A stretch of 64,000 nucleotides of DNA from Lacipirellula parvula (GTDB lineage: Bacteria > Planctomycetota > Planctomycetia > Pirellulales > Lacipirellulaceae), in contig NZ_AP021861.1 of the NCBI RefSeq assembly GCF_009177095.1, positions 6,244,501-6,308,500 on the forward strand. The letters are read 5' to 3'. Position 1 is the stretch's first letter, and each line of letters opens with the position of its first letter. Positions 52,221 through 60,500 of the stretch are shown here, piece after piece. Under the pieces are notes generated by a model, which saw nothing but the letters and a program-made list of their open reading frames with translations, was not told the origin of the DNA and did not search any database. Both the position numbers and the translations under genes were made by a program.

Positions 52221-53699
52221 GTGTTGGTACTGGGCGTTGTCGCCAGTTTGATGATCGTCGACCAAGCGATCATCCAGCCGCTGCTGGTGCGGATGGACGC
52301 CTACGCCCCGGTGATTAATCTCGCCGGCCGCCAGCGGATGCTGAGTCAAAAGCTTGCCAAAGCCGCGCTCGCTGCAGAATCTGCCCCCGATTCGAGACTC
52401 CGCGAAGCAAGCCGAGCGGAACTGCGCGTCGCCCTCGCCGAATGGATCGCCGCCAACGACGCCCTCCGCCAGGGCAGCGACGAGCTTCGCGTGCCACGCA
52501 TCACCTCTGCGGAACTCACCACGGAGTGGGCCGCGCTCGATCACGACTTCCAGCCAATCGTCGCCGCCGCGCAACAAATCATCGCCGGCAACGATAAACC
52601 GCCGCAGGCCGCTGCCATCATTCTCAGGCATGAAGCACCCTTCCTCGCGCGGATGGAGCAAATCGTCGACCTCTTCGAACTCGAAGCCTCGCGAGAAGTG
52701 ACGAGGCTCCGCATCTACAGCCTCGCCATCGCCGCCGCCGTCGCGTCGCTGCTCGTGACGCTCGGCTGGTTCGTCGTCCGTCCCGCTACCCGCGCAATCC
52801 GCACGCAAGTCGATGAACTCGAACACCGCGTCGCCCAACGCACCGCCGACCTCGCCGAGCTGGTCGCCTCGCTTCAGCATGAAGTCGCCGAGCGGAAACT
52901 CGCCGAAGCGAACAGCCGTCGCCTGGCCGCGCAGCTCAGCCACGCCGACCGCGTCGCCTCGATGGGCCATTTGGCGATCGGACTCGCTCACGAACTGAAC
53001 CAACCCCTCGGCGCCATCGCCAACTTCGCCGCAGCCAGCGAAGTGATCCTCGAACAATCGCCCCCGGCCGACGATCGCCGCCTGCACCAATACCTGCGGC
53101 AAATCTCCGACGCATCGCTCCGCGCGGGCCAAATCGTCCACCGCATCCGCCGCTTCGTCGCCCGTACGAAAGACGACGCGAGCGATTATGAGCCAGTCGA
53201 CCTCGCCGCGCTCATCCGCGAAGTCGTCGACCTTTGCCAGTTCGAAATTCGCCGCCATGAGACGGCCGTCGTATTGCACATCGGCGATCGTTCGGCACAA
53301 GTGGAAGCCGACCCGATTCAGATCCAGCAAGTGTTGGTAAATCTCGTGCAGAATGGCTTGCAGTCGATGCAGGCGATCCCCATCGCGTCGCGCCGCATTG
53401 CCATCGAACTGGAAGTCGACGACGATGAAGCGACGGTCAGCGTCGTCGACAGCGGCCCCGGCTTCGACCCCGCCGATCTCGAAGCCCCCTTCGCCCCCTT
53501 CCACACGACAAAGGCCGCCGGACTCGGCGTCGGCCTCTCGATCTGCCGCACCATCATCGCAGCCCACGGCGGCGACATCCGCATCCGCCCTGCCGATGTG
53601 GGAGCGCACGTCTCCTTCCAACTTCCCGTCAGCCCACCTCGCGTTTTACTCGACAACGAAGCAAAGCCGTTTGAAATTATGGACAGGATTACAGGATGA
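52221..53699 (+). CDS. Nitrate-type sensor histidine kinase (PilJ/NarX-like input)
   Basis: 492 residues from GTG 52221, the only usual start, but the frame is open back to 52119. The basic SADALIRRLGRRY just upstream looks like a real cytoplasmic N-terminus, so translation may begin earlier at a non-standard codon. Seen: TM1, a PilJ-type periplasmic region with a NarX-like P-box (NLAGRQRMLSQKLAKAAL, ~32-49), TM2 (~165-188), a coiled coil, FixL-type HisKA (GLAHELNQPLGAI) and HATPase (VNLVQNGLQSM, VDSGPGF, GLGVGLSICR). Inference: senses nitrate and phosphorylates the FixJ-type regulator. The last residues (MDRITG) and the stop are coded by a repeat arm. Confidence 0.88.
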   Translation: MLVLGVVASLMIVDQAIIQPLLVRMDAYAPVINLAGRQRMLSQKLAKAALAAESAPDSRLREASRAELRVALAEWIAANDALRQGSDELRVPRITSAELTTEWAALDHDFQPIVAAAQQIIAGNDKPPQAAAIILRHEAPFLARMEQIVDLFELEASREVTRLRIYSLAIAAAVASLLVTLGWFVVRPATRAIRTQVDELEHRVAQRTADLAELVASLQHEVAERKLAEANSRRLAAQLSHADRVASMGHLAIGLAHELNQPLGAIANFAAASEVILEQSPPADDRRLHQYLRQISDASLRAGQIVHRIRRFVARTKDDASDYEPVDLAALIREVVDLCQFEIRRHETAVVLHIGDRSAQVEADPIQIQQVLVNLVQNGLQSMQAIPIASRRIAIELEVDDDEATVSVVDSGPGFDPADLEAPFAPFHTTKAAGLGVGLSICRTIIAAHGGDIRIRPADVGAHVSFQLPVSPPRVLLDNEAKPFEIMDRITG

Positions 53700-53810
53700 T
53701 GCGGATTAACAGGATGCGAAAAAAAGGCGGGACTTAGTGGATGTGACAATGCATAAGCGATCTCGAGCTTCATCCCGTCGATTCCATCCATCCTGTGATC
53801 CCGTCCAGTC
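53682..53810. repeat. gacaggattacaggatg inverted repeat pair between kinase and regulator genes
   Basis: The left arm (53682-53722) overlaps the kinase's last codons; the right arm (~53780-53810) precedes the regulator's start. Third copy of the family seen at 14525 and 17117. Confidence 0.8.
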
Positions 53811-53816
53811 TTCCCA

Positions 53817-54470
53817 ATGACGCCAGCCCCCCCACCCGCGCCGAAGCTCTATGTCGTTGACGACGACGAACAAATGCGACAGTCGCTCGCCGCGCTGCTC
53901 GGTGCGCTGGGGCATGAAGTCGTCACGTTCAGCACGCCGGGCGGCTTCCATCGTTTCTACCGCCGCGAGATGCCCGGCTGTCTCATTCTCGACGTCCGCA
54001 TGCCGCGGCAATCGGGCTTGGAACTTTACGAGCAACTTCTCCACGAAGGCAAACGCCTGCCGGTGATTTTCATCACCGCGCATGCCGACGTCCCCACGGC
54101 CGTCGCCGCGATGAAAAGCGGGGCCGTCGAATTCCTCGAAAAGCCGTTTGATCGCCAGACGCTGGCAAGCCGCGTCGAGCGCGCCCTCGCGCTCGACGCC
54201 GAGTGGCGCTCCCAGGAAGCGGAGTTCGCCGCCCTCGCCACGCGCATCGCCGTGCTAAACGACCGCGATCGCGAAACGCTGTCGATGATCCAAGCCGGCG
54301 AACCAAACAAAGCGATGGCCGCCAAGCTGTTCATCAGCGAACGAGCCGTCGAGATGCGGCGATCGTCGCTCATGAAAAAGCTGAACGTCGCCAGCGTCGC
54401 CGAACTCATCGACCTCACCGCCACGCATCGCCTCATGAGCGACCTCCGCCAATCGCGCGAGCTGCGGTGA
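53817..54470 (+). CDS. FixJ/NarL-type response regulator
   Basis: 217 residues. Seen: a receiver domain (acidic pair VVDDDEQMRQ, phospho-Asp in CLILDVRMPRQSGLE, FITAHADVPTAVAAMKSGAV and Lys in EKPFD) and a C-terminal LuxR-type HTH (LNDRDRETLSMIQAGEPNKA, ERAVEMRRSSLMKKLNV). Known: this layout matches FixJ. It is encoded just after the kinase, with a repeat pair between. Inference: upon nitrate it activates narK-nirB-dms-nasA and the porin through the CTTCGG-N4-CCGAAG sites. Confidence 0.93.
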   Translation: MTPAPPPAPKLYVVDDDEQMRQSLAALLGALGHEVVTFSTPGGFHRFYRREMPGCLILDVRMPRQSGLELYEQLLHEGKRLPVIFITAHADVPTAVAAMKSGAVEFLEKPFDRQTLASRVERALALDAEWRSQEAEFAALATRIAVLNDRDRETLSMIQAGEPNKAMAAKLFISERAVEMRRSSLMKKLNVASVAELIDLTATHRLMSDLRQSRELR

Positions 54471-54530
54471 GGCTTTCCCAACGTCTTCCAACTGGCAGAG
54501 GACGACAGACGAAGCGAGAAGAAAGCAGAC

Positions 54531-54770
54531 CTAGCCGCCGGAATCTGGAGCGGAGTCGCGAGCAGTTCGCTGTCGCGGCAAAAGCTTATCAGCCAACTGC
54601 GCGGCCTTGAACGCGGCCGCGATCGATATCGCCAGGATTGCCAGGAACCCCACCGGCTCTTTCCTGAAGAATAATGTCATCAATGGGACGTAGGCAGCCA
54701 CATAGCCGGCTGCAGCAGCCAAGCCTAGCGCAATAATCCGAGCAGCGGAATAGACGAGTCGCGATGCCAT
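54531..54770 (-). CDS. Small membrane protein
   Basis: 79 residues from ATG 54770 (GGGG just upstream); a longer ORF from 54971 has no supporting signal. Seen: two hydrophobic stretches (IIALGLAAAAGYVAAYVPLM and FLAILAISIAAAFKAAQLA) and a short basic/acidic C-terminus (LLPRQRTARDSAPDSG). Not recognised. Inference: inner-membrane helical hairpin of unknown role. It lies convergent to the FixJ-type regulator gene, 60 bp from its stop. Confidence 0.55.
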   Translation of the reverse strand: MASRLVYSAARIIALGLAAAAGYVAAYVPLMTLFFRKEPVGFLAILAISIAAAFKAAQLADKLLPRQRTARDSAPDSGG

Positions 54771-54802
54771 TGCCCCATCATAGCCGCCGTCGGGGCGGCT
54801 TC

Positions 54803-54934
54803 CTACAGCGTCACCGCCATTCCTAGCAGGCCGGCCGCGATCGTCGTGACGATGATCGCCGAACGAAGCGTGAAGCGGTGGCCAAGTTGCACGGCCGCGA
54901 CACCTGCAAAGGCAAAGCGGAGATGCGCAACCAT
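54803..54934 (-). CDS. Putative very small membrane protein
   Basis: 43 residues from ATG 54934: MVAHLRFAFAGVAAVQLGHR and a hydrophobic C-terminal helix (SAIIVTTIAAGLLGMAVTL). The composition and single TM are what one expects of a real microprotein, but GC-rich DNA also yields such frames by chance. No ribosome-binding site is strong. It sits directly upstream of the 79-residue membrane protein on the same strand (33 bp apart), which gives modest support. Confidence 0.3.
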   Translation of the reverse strand: MVAHLRFAFAGVAAVQLGHRFTLRSAIIVTTIAAGLLGMAVTL

Positions 54935-54970
54935 CCCCTACAGTATATCCATTCGCTAGCAACGTGGTCA

Positions 54971-55352
54971 CGGCGATTCCGCCGCGTTAACATGACGGTC
55001 GCTAAATCCCTTATCTACGAGGCTTCTCCCAAAGGCAGAATCGCCTTGGTCGGCCTCGATTGGCTCGTGCTCGCTTCCAGCAGTCGTTTCACAACCGCCC
55101 AAACTGCCGAAGATCCATGCGGAGAAACGACGCGCGTGCAGCACGGAGGCATGGCGCGAGTGACGCACAATGACGCCGACGCCAACCCGCCCGGACCGTT
55201 CAAGATCGCTTTCAACTAGCGCTGCATTCGTCGCGTGAATCGATCGGCGGAAACCGGGCATTCTGAGCAGGGCATTCGTCGCCGATTGCTTTGCGGATAG
55301 ACTTATTGGAGTTCGAAAGACTCAGGCGCAATGAAACGCAAGGAGGGTAGCC
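54971..55352. other. Intergenic region without clear gene
   Basis: About 380 bp. An open frame through 54991-55219 gives MTVAKSLIYEASPKGRIALV and onward but shows no motif and no signal. Near 55338 an AAGGAGGG serves the next gene. Confidence 0.3.
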
Positions 55353-56675
55353 ATGGCGGCTCGAACGATTTGCCAAGTGATTGGATGCTGGGCATGCTCA
55401 GCGGCCATCATGCTGGCAGGCAATCCAGAACTAGCCAAGCCCGTCTTGCTAAACGCAGACGGCAAGGCAATCGACACCGGCAAGGCGTGGGGGCATAGCA
55501 GCCCATGCATCGTCGATCTTGATGGCGATGGCCGCCAGGATCTACTGCTTGGGGATTTCAGCGGCAAGTTCCACGTCTACAAAAACGCTGGCGGCGACGG
55601 CATCCCCCAGCTCAAGAGCGATGGCGCCCTCCAAGCTGGGAACGTTGACGCCGAAGTAAGAATTTACTGTTGCATTGGCGCCCAAGCGCGAATGGCCGAT
55701 CTCGATGGCGACGGCATTCAGGATCTCGTCAGCAACTCCTACGACCCCGGCCACTGCTATCTCTTTCGCGGCCTGCCGGATCATCAGTTCGCCGCTCGCG
55801 AAGAGTTGCTCGACAAGACCGGAACGCCAGTGCGAAGCAGCCCGCAGCAGCAACAAGACTTCCAGTCATTCGGCAGCTTTTACACGCCTGTCGATTGGGA
55901 CGCGGACGGCGATTTCGACCTGCTCATCGGCTGCTTCGACGGCGGGCTGAAGGTCCGGATCAATGAAGGCGATGCGAAGCAATACGCCTTCGCGGCGGAG
56001 AACATTCCTCTCAAGGCAGATGGCAAGCCGCTGAAAGTCAAAGCCCACTTCTGTCCAGCCGTGGCCGATTGGGACGGCGACGGTCTGTTCGACGTGATCG
56101 CCGGATCGGACGACGGCAGCGTCACTTGGTTCCGCAACGTCGGCAAAGCGGGGGCTCCCAATTTCGCCGGCGGCGTCGAGCTCGTCGCCAAACACGACGG
56201 CAACGGCTACAACCTGCTCCGCTGGAGCGACGACGACATTGGCCCAGGGATTCGCAGCCAACCCGAAATCGCCGACGTCAACGGCGACGGCAAGCTCGAT
56301 CTCATCGTGGGAGACTTCGCGACCGTTTACGCGATCAAGCCCGACGTCACGCCCGAAGAGCGCGCCGAATTCGAGTCGATTCTTGCGGAGGCCCAGAAAA
56401 CGGGCAAGCCGGTGGCCGAAAAGTACGAGGCCCTGCACAAGGACTTCGCCGCACGCTACCCGGGCGACGCCATCTACAGCGACGAAGCGACTGCAGCCTG
56501 GACCAAAGAGTATCAGGCGATGCGCGAGAGTCCTGAGTCGAAGGCAGCCGAGGCCAACGCCGCGGAGTTCGTCAAGAAGGTGAAGCCCTTCCTCGCCAAA
56601 ACGCACGGCGCTGGCAACGAGTCGCACGAGTTGGCGATCCCGCATGGATACGTCTGGCTGTATCTCCGCAAGTGA
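55353..56675 (+). CDS. FG-GAP/VCBS-repeat protein
   Basis: 440 residues; AAGGAGGG lies 8 nt before ATG 55353, the best ribosome-binding site seen in this window. Seen: a short hydrophobic N-terminus (CWACSAAIMLAG), at least five calcium-binding FG-GAP-type units (VDLDGDGRQDLLLGDF, ADLDGDGIQDLVSNSYD, VDWDADGDFDLLIGCF, ADWDGDGLFDVIAGSDDG, DVNGDGKLDLIVGDF), then a ~110-residue helical C-terminal region (EERAEFESILAEAQKTGKPV) not part of the propeller. Known: such proteins fold as beta propellers outside the cytoplasm. Inference: an exported calcium-binding protein. The next gene follows within 20 bp. Confidence 0.85.
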   Translation: MAARTICQVIGCWACSAAIMLAGNPELAKPVLLNADGKAIDTGKAWGHSSPCIVDLDGDGRQDLLLGDFSGKFHVYKNAGGDGIPQLKSDGALQAGNVDAEVRIYCCIGAQARMADLDGDGIQDLVSNSYDPGHCYLFRGLPDHQFAAREELLDKTGTPVRSSPQQQQDFQSFGSFYTPVDWDADGDFDLLIGCFDGGLKVRINEGDAKQYAFAAENIPLKADGKPLKVKAHFCPAVADWDGDGLFDVIAGSDDGSVTWFRNVGKAGAPNFAGGVELVAKHDGNGYNLLRWSDDDIGPGIRSQPEIADVNGDGKLDLIVGDFATVYAIKPDVTPEERAEFESILAEAQKTGKPVAEKYEALHKDFAARYPGDAIYSDEATAAWTKEYQAMRESPESKAAEANAAEFVKKVKPFLAKTHGAGNESHELAIPHGYVWLYLRK

Positions 56676-56694
56676 ACCTACGCTGGAGTTCTCA

Positions 56695-57294
56695 ATGAGC
56701 CGCCTGCGAACGCTGCTGCGACTCACGTTAATTGCGACCCCGCTTGCGCTATTCGTATGCGCCATTGGCTGCGGGCCGCCATCCGCGCCGACCAGTTCTA
56801 CTGCAACCGACGCCGCCCTGGTGCAACCCGCGGCAGACGTCGCAACAGCGGCGACAGCCTCGGACGCGATCGTCGTGCGCGTCGAGCAGACGCCCATCGC
56901 CGCCGCACTCGTGCTGCCGCAGCGTTCCGCGCTCCCCGGAGCGCAGTTCGAGCTCGCCGTGGAACTAGAAATAGCGCCGCAGTGGGAAGTGCGGGCGCTC
57001 GGCGCCAACTCTGCCGCGGGCATCGCTACCACGCTCCAACTGACTCTTCCGCCAGGAGTTTCCGCGGTGGGCGAATGGGTCGCGCCGTCGCCCACGCGGT
57101 CCATCGCACCTGACGGCCATCCGGTGCACGTCGGCAAATCAACGTTCAAACGAACGCTCAAAATCGAGCCAACGGCGCACGTCGGCGAAACGGCGATCAA
57201 CTGCAAGATCGACTACCAAGCCTGCAACGAACGCTCGTGCATGAGGCCGGAAGCGATCGAACTTGCGGCGCCCTTCGCCATCGCCGCCCCGTAG
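56695..57294 (+). CDS. Lipoprotein with DsbD alpha-like domain
   Basis: 199 residues from ATG 56695. Seen: a lipoprotein signal (ATPLALFVCAIGC, lipobox AIGC), a Ser/Thr/Ala-rich linker, and a beta-sandwich ending in INCKIDYQACNERSCMRPEA. Known: the YQxC...CxxP ending is that of the N-terminal reductase domain (DsbD alpha / DsbD_2), which binds DsbD partners. No DsbD membrane part follows. Inference: a stand-alone periplasmic thiol-redox or binding domain. It starts 19 bp after the FG-GAP gene, so the two are probably one transcript. Confidence 0.75.
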   Translation: MSRLRTLLRLTLIATPLALFVCAIGCGPPSAPTSSTATDAALVQPAADVATAATASDAIVVRVEQTPIAAALVLPQRSALPGAQFELAVELEIAPQWEVRALGANSAAGIATTLQLTLPPGVSAVGEWVAPSPTRSIAPDGHPVHVGKSTFKRTLKIEPTAHVGETAINCKIDYQACNERSCMRPEAIELAAPFAIAAP

Positions 57295-57566
57295 TCGACT
57301 CCCGGCCGAGGTCGCCGCTAGCCCGCGCTTCGGCTAGCCCGCTCGCCTCCACGCCCAGACGGCGCCCGCCCCGCACGCTCTGTTTAGCTTGCTTTTCAGC
57401 AAGCTTCATCGCCCTACGGCGACCCGCATTGAACGCGTTTCTCAACCCCTTTTGTGACCATTTCTTATTGCCGCGCAAACGTAGCCGACCCGGGATTTCC
57501 CGACTATTCTGAATAGTTGACTCCTCTCGGAACTCTCCTCTGAAGACGGCACGGAACAGAGCTCGC
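57295..57566. terminator. Hairpin-rich intergenic region after the lipoprotein gene
   Basis: GCTAGCC...GGCTAGC (57317-57338), AGCTTGC-ttttca-GCAAGCT (57386-57405) and ACTATT-ctg-AATAGT (57503-57517) are three separate hairpins. The second, with its T-rich loop, is the most terminator-like. No gene is visible. Confidence 0.4.
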
Positions 57567-60500
57567 ATGGCATCTTCGCATCGCAATCGGCGCCCCTCGT
57601 CGCCCAATTCCATTTCCCGCCAAAAGTCAGCGCCGCGCAAGTTGCGCTACGAGCCGCTGGAAGATCGCCGCGTGTTGGCGGTCGTCATCAACGAGCTGCA
57701 CTACAACCCTGAAGACAACACGAGCCAGGAAGAGTTCATCGAACTCTACAATACCGGCGCGACGGCGGTTGATCTTTCGAACTGGGCCTTCACCGACGGC
57801 ATCGAGTATACCTTCGCACCTGGTCAGCAAATCGCGGCGGGCGGTTACCTCGTCATCGCTCAGAGTCCCGCGACGATCTTGGCGGAGTTCGGCGTCAATT
57901 CCATCGGCCCTTACACCGGCGGGTTGAGCAGCGACGGCGAACTCGTCGAACTCCGCAACGCTCAAGGCCAGATCATCGACCAAGTCGACTACAAGGTTAG
58001 CTTTCCGTGGCCAATCGCCGCGGACGGCAACGGCGCCTCGATGGAACTGATCAATCCGGCGCTCGACAACAATCTCGGCAGCTCGTGGCGCCCATCGTAC
58101 GTCACGCCCATGTTCCCCGCTCCCAGCGATCCGCCGCCGCCCGCCGGCACGGGGTTGCTCAGCAACATCGTCCACCGCTGGAGCTTCAACGGCAATCTGA
58201 ACGACAGCGTCGGCGGCTCGAACGCCACGCTCGTCGATCCAGGCCACATCGCCAGCTACAGCGGCGGCCGGCTCAATGTCAGTGCAAACTCTGGCCAGAG
58301 CTCGGACCAAACGCCGTTCGCGTCGGGCGCGTACGTCGACTTGCCCAACGGCATCATCTCCAGCCTCAGCGGCAACGCCACCTTTGAATGGTGGGGCACG
58401 GTCTCTACGAATCGTACCTGGGCTGAGATCTTCTCGTTCGGCCGCAGCAGCGGCGGCGAAGATCGCTCGACTGGCGCTCTCAACCAGGAATACGTCACGC
58501 TCATTCCCCAAGCCTCCTCGGGAACGTTGCGACTCACTCACCGCAACGGCGGCACGCAAACCGAAAGCTCCGTCGATTGGACGAGCGCTCCGACGCCCGG
58601 CGTGGAATACCAGTTCGTCAGCACTTGGGACACCGTCAACGACGTCCAGAAGCTCTACGTCAACGGCGTCCTTGTCGGCACAAGCCAGCTGCTCATCGAC
58701 CTGATCGACATCGAAGACGTGAACAACTGGCTGGGCCGTTCGCAGTGGGGCGATCCGTTGTTCGACGGCTTCCACAACGAATTCCGCATCTACGACAAAG
58801 CCCTCACCGCGGCGGACGTTTCCACGAGCTACGCCGCCGGCCCCGACGCCGTCGCCCCTGGCCCGACGATTAGCGCGTTCAACGCGAGCGCCGCCGAAAT
58901 CCTCGTCGGCCAGCCAGTGACGCTCTCCTGGAACGTCGCCGGCGCCACGTCGATCTCGATCAACCAAGGCGTCGGCACGGTCACGGGGCAGAACCAAATC
59001 GTTCTGAACCCGACGCAAACCACTACCTACACCCTCTCCGCCACGAACGCCCAGGGAACGAACACCCGCACGGTGAAGGTGGTCGTCGAGCACCCCCGCG
59101 CGACTCCCGGCGCACAGAACAACGTCTTCGCCACGAACGCCGCGCCGGCGATTCGGCAGGTCAACCATACGGAAAATCCCGTCTCCGGCACTTCCGTCAC
59201 CGTCTCCGCCAAGGTGACCGATCCCGAAGGCGTCGCGTCGGTCGTCTTGCAGTATCAGGTCGTGCTTCCCGGCCAGTACCTTCCCGCGCGGCTTCCGGTG
59301 CCGGTCGATCAGCTGATCGCCGACGAAACGCTGCAACCGACGGCCAACCCCGCCTACTTCGCCGCCGCCAGTTGGACGAACGTTTCGATGCTCGACAACG
59401 GCGCCGGCGTCGACGCGGCGGCCGGAGACTCGATTTTCTCCGTCGCGCTGCCGCCGCAGTCGCATCGCACGCTGGTGCGTTATCGCATCGTCGTCACCGA
59501 CGCGCTCGGCAAGTCGGCGACCGTCCCCTACGAGGACGATGCTTCGCTGAATTTCGCGTACTTCGTCTACGACGGCGTCCCTGAATACAAGAACAACGCG
59601 AACCAGGTCGTCGCCGACGCCGCCGCGCTCGCTTCGCTCCCGGTCTACCAATTCCTGACCCGGGCCGAAGACATGACGGCCGTCAACGGCTACGAACCGA
59701 GCCAGGAAATCCCGCAAGGGACCGAAGCCCGCAGCGCGTACAACTGGTCGGGCACGATGGTTTACAACGGCGTCGTGTACGACAACATCACCTACCGCCT
59801 CCGCGGCGCCAACGGCCGTTACCTCACCGACGGCAAGCGGAGCATGCGGTTCCGCTTTAACGACGGCAGCTGGTTCGAGCCGCTCGACAACAACGGCGTG
59901 CCTTACCCTGAAAAGTGGAAGACGCTCACCACCGGCAAAGGCTTCGACAATCGTCAAACGCTCACCTACTCGCTCAACGAAGCGATGACGATGATGCTGT
60001 CGAACCTCATGGGCCTGCCAGCGGCGGAAACCCACTGGTTCCAGTTCCGCGTCATCGACGGCGCCGCCGAAGCCCCCGACCAATGGCGCGGCGACTTCTG
60101 GGGCATCAACTTCGCGATGGAGGACTACGACAAGCGGTTCCTCGACGCCCACGACATGGAAGCGGGCAACCTCTACAAGCTCATCAACCAATCGAACGAC
60201 GCGCTGCGGCAGCAAGACTACCAGGCGCCGTTCGCGGTGAGCGACGGCTCCGACCACGACTACATGGAAGAGATTTTCGGCCGCGCGAGCACGGATATCG
60301 AGTTCCGCGTCAATCTGCAGAAGTACTTCATCTTCCGCGCCTTGGCGGAAGCGGTGCGCCATTACGACTACTGGCCTACCGGCAACAAGAACATGGTCTA
60401 CTACTTCGAGCCCGACTACCTGCCGCAGAACGATAACTTCGGCAAGCTGTGGATCATGCTGTGGGACACCGACGCCACGTGGGGCCCTACTTGGAACGAC

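Noticed and set aside
52170-53621. 483-residue minus-strand ORF
   Set aside because: Antisense to the sensor kinase, which has HisKA and HATPase motifs. The antisense product has none.
54878-55219. 113-residue plus-strand ORF
   Set aside because: It begins inside the small membrane protein region on the opposite strand. It has no motif, signal or ribosome-binding site.
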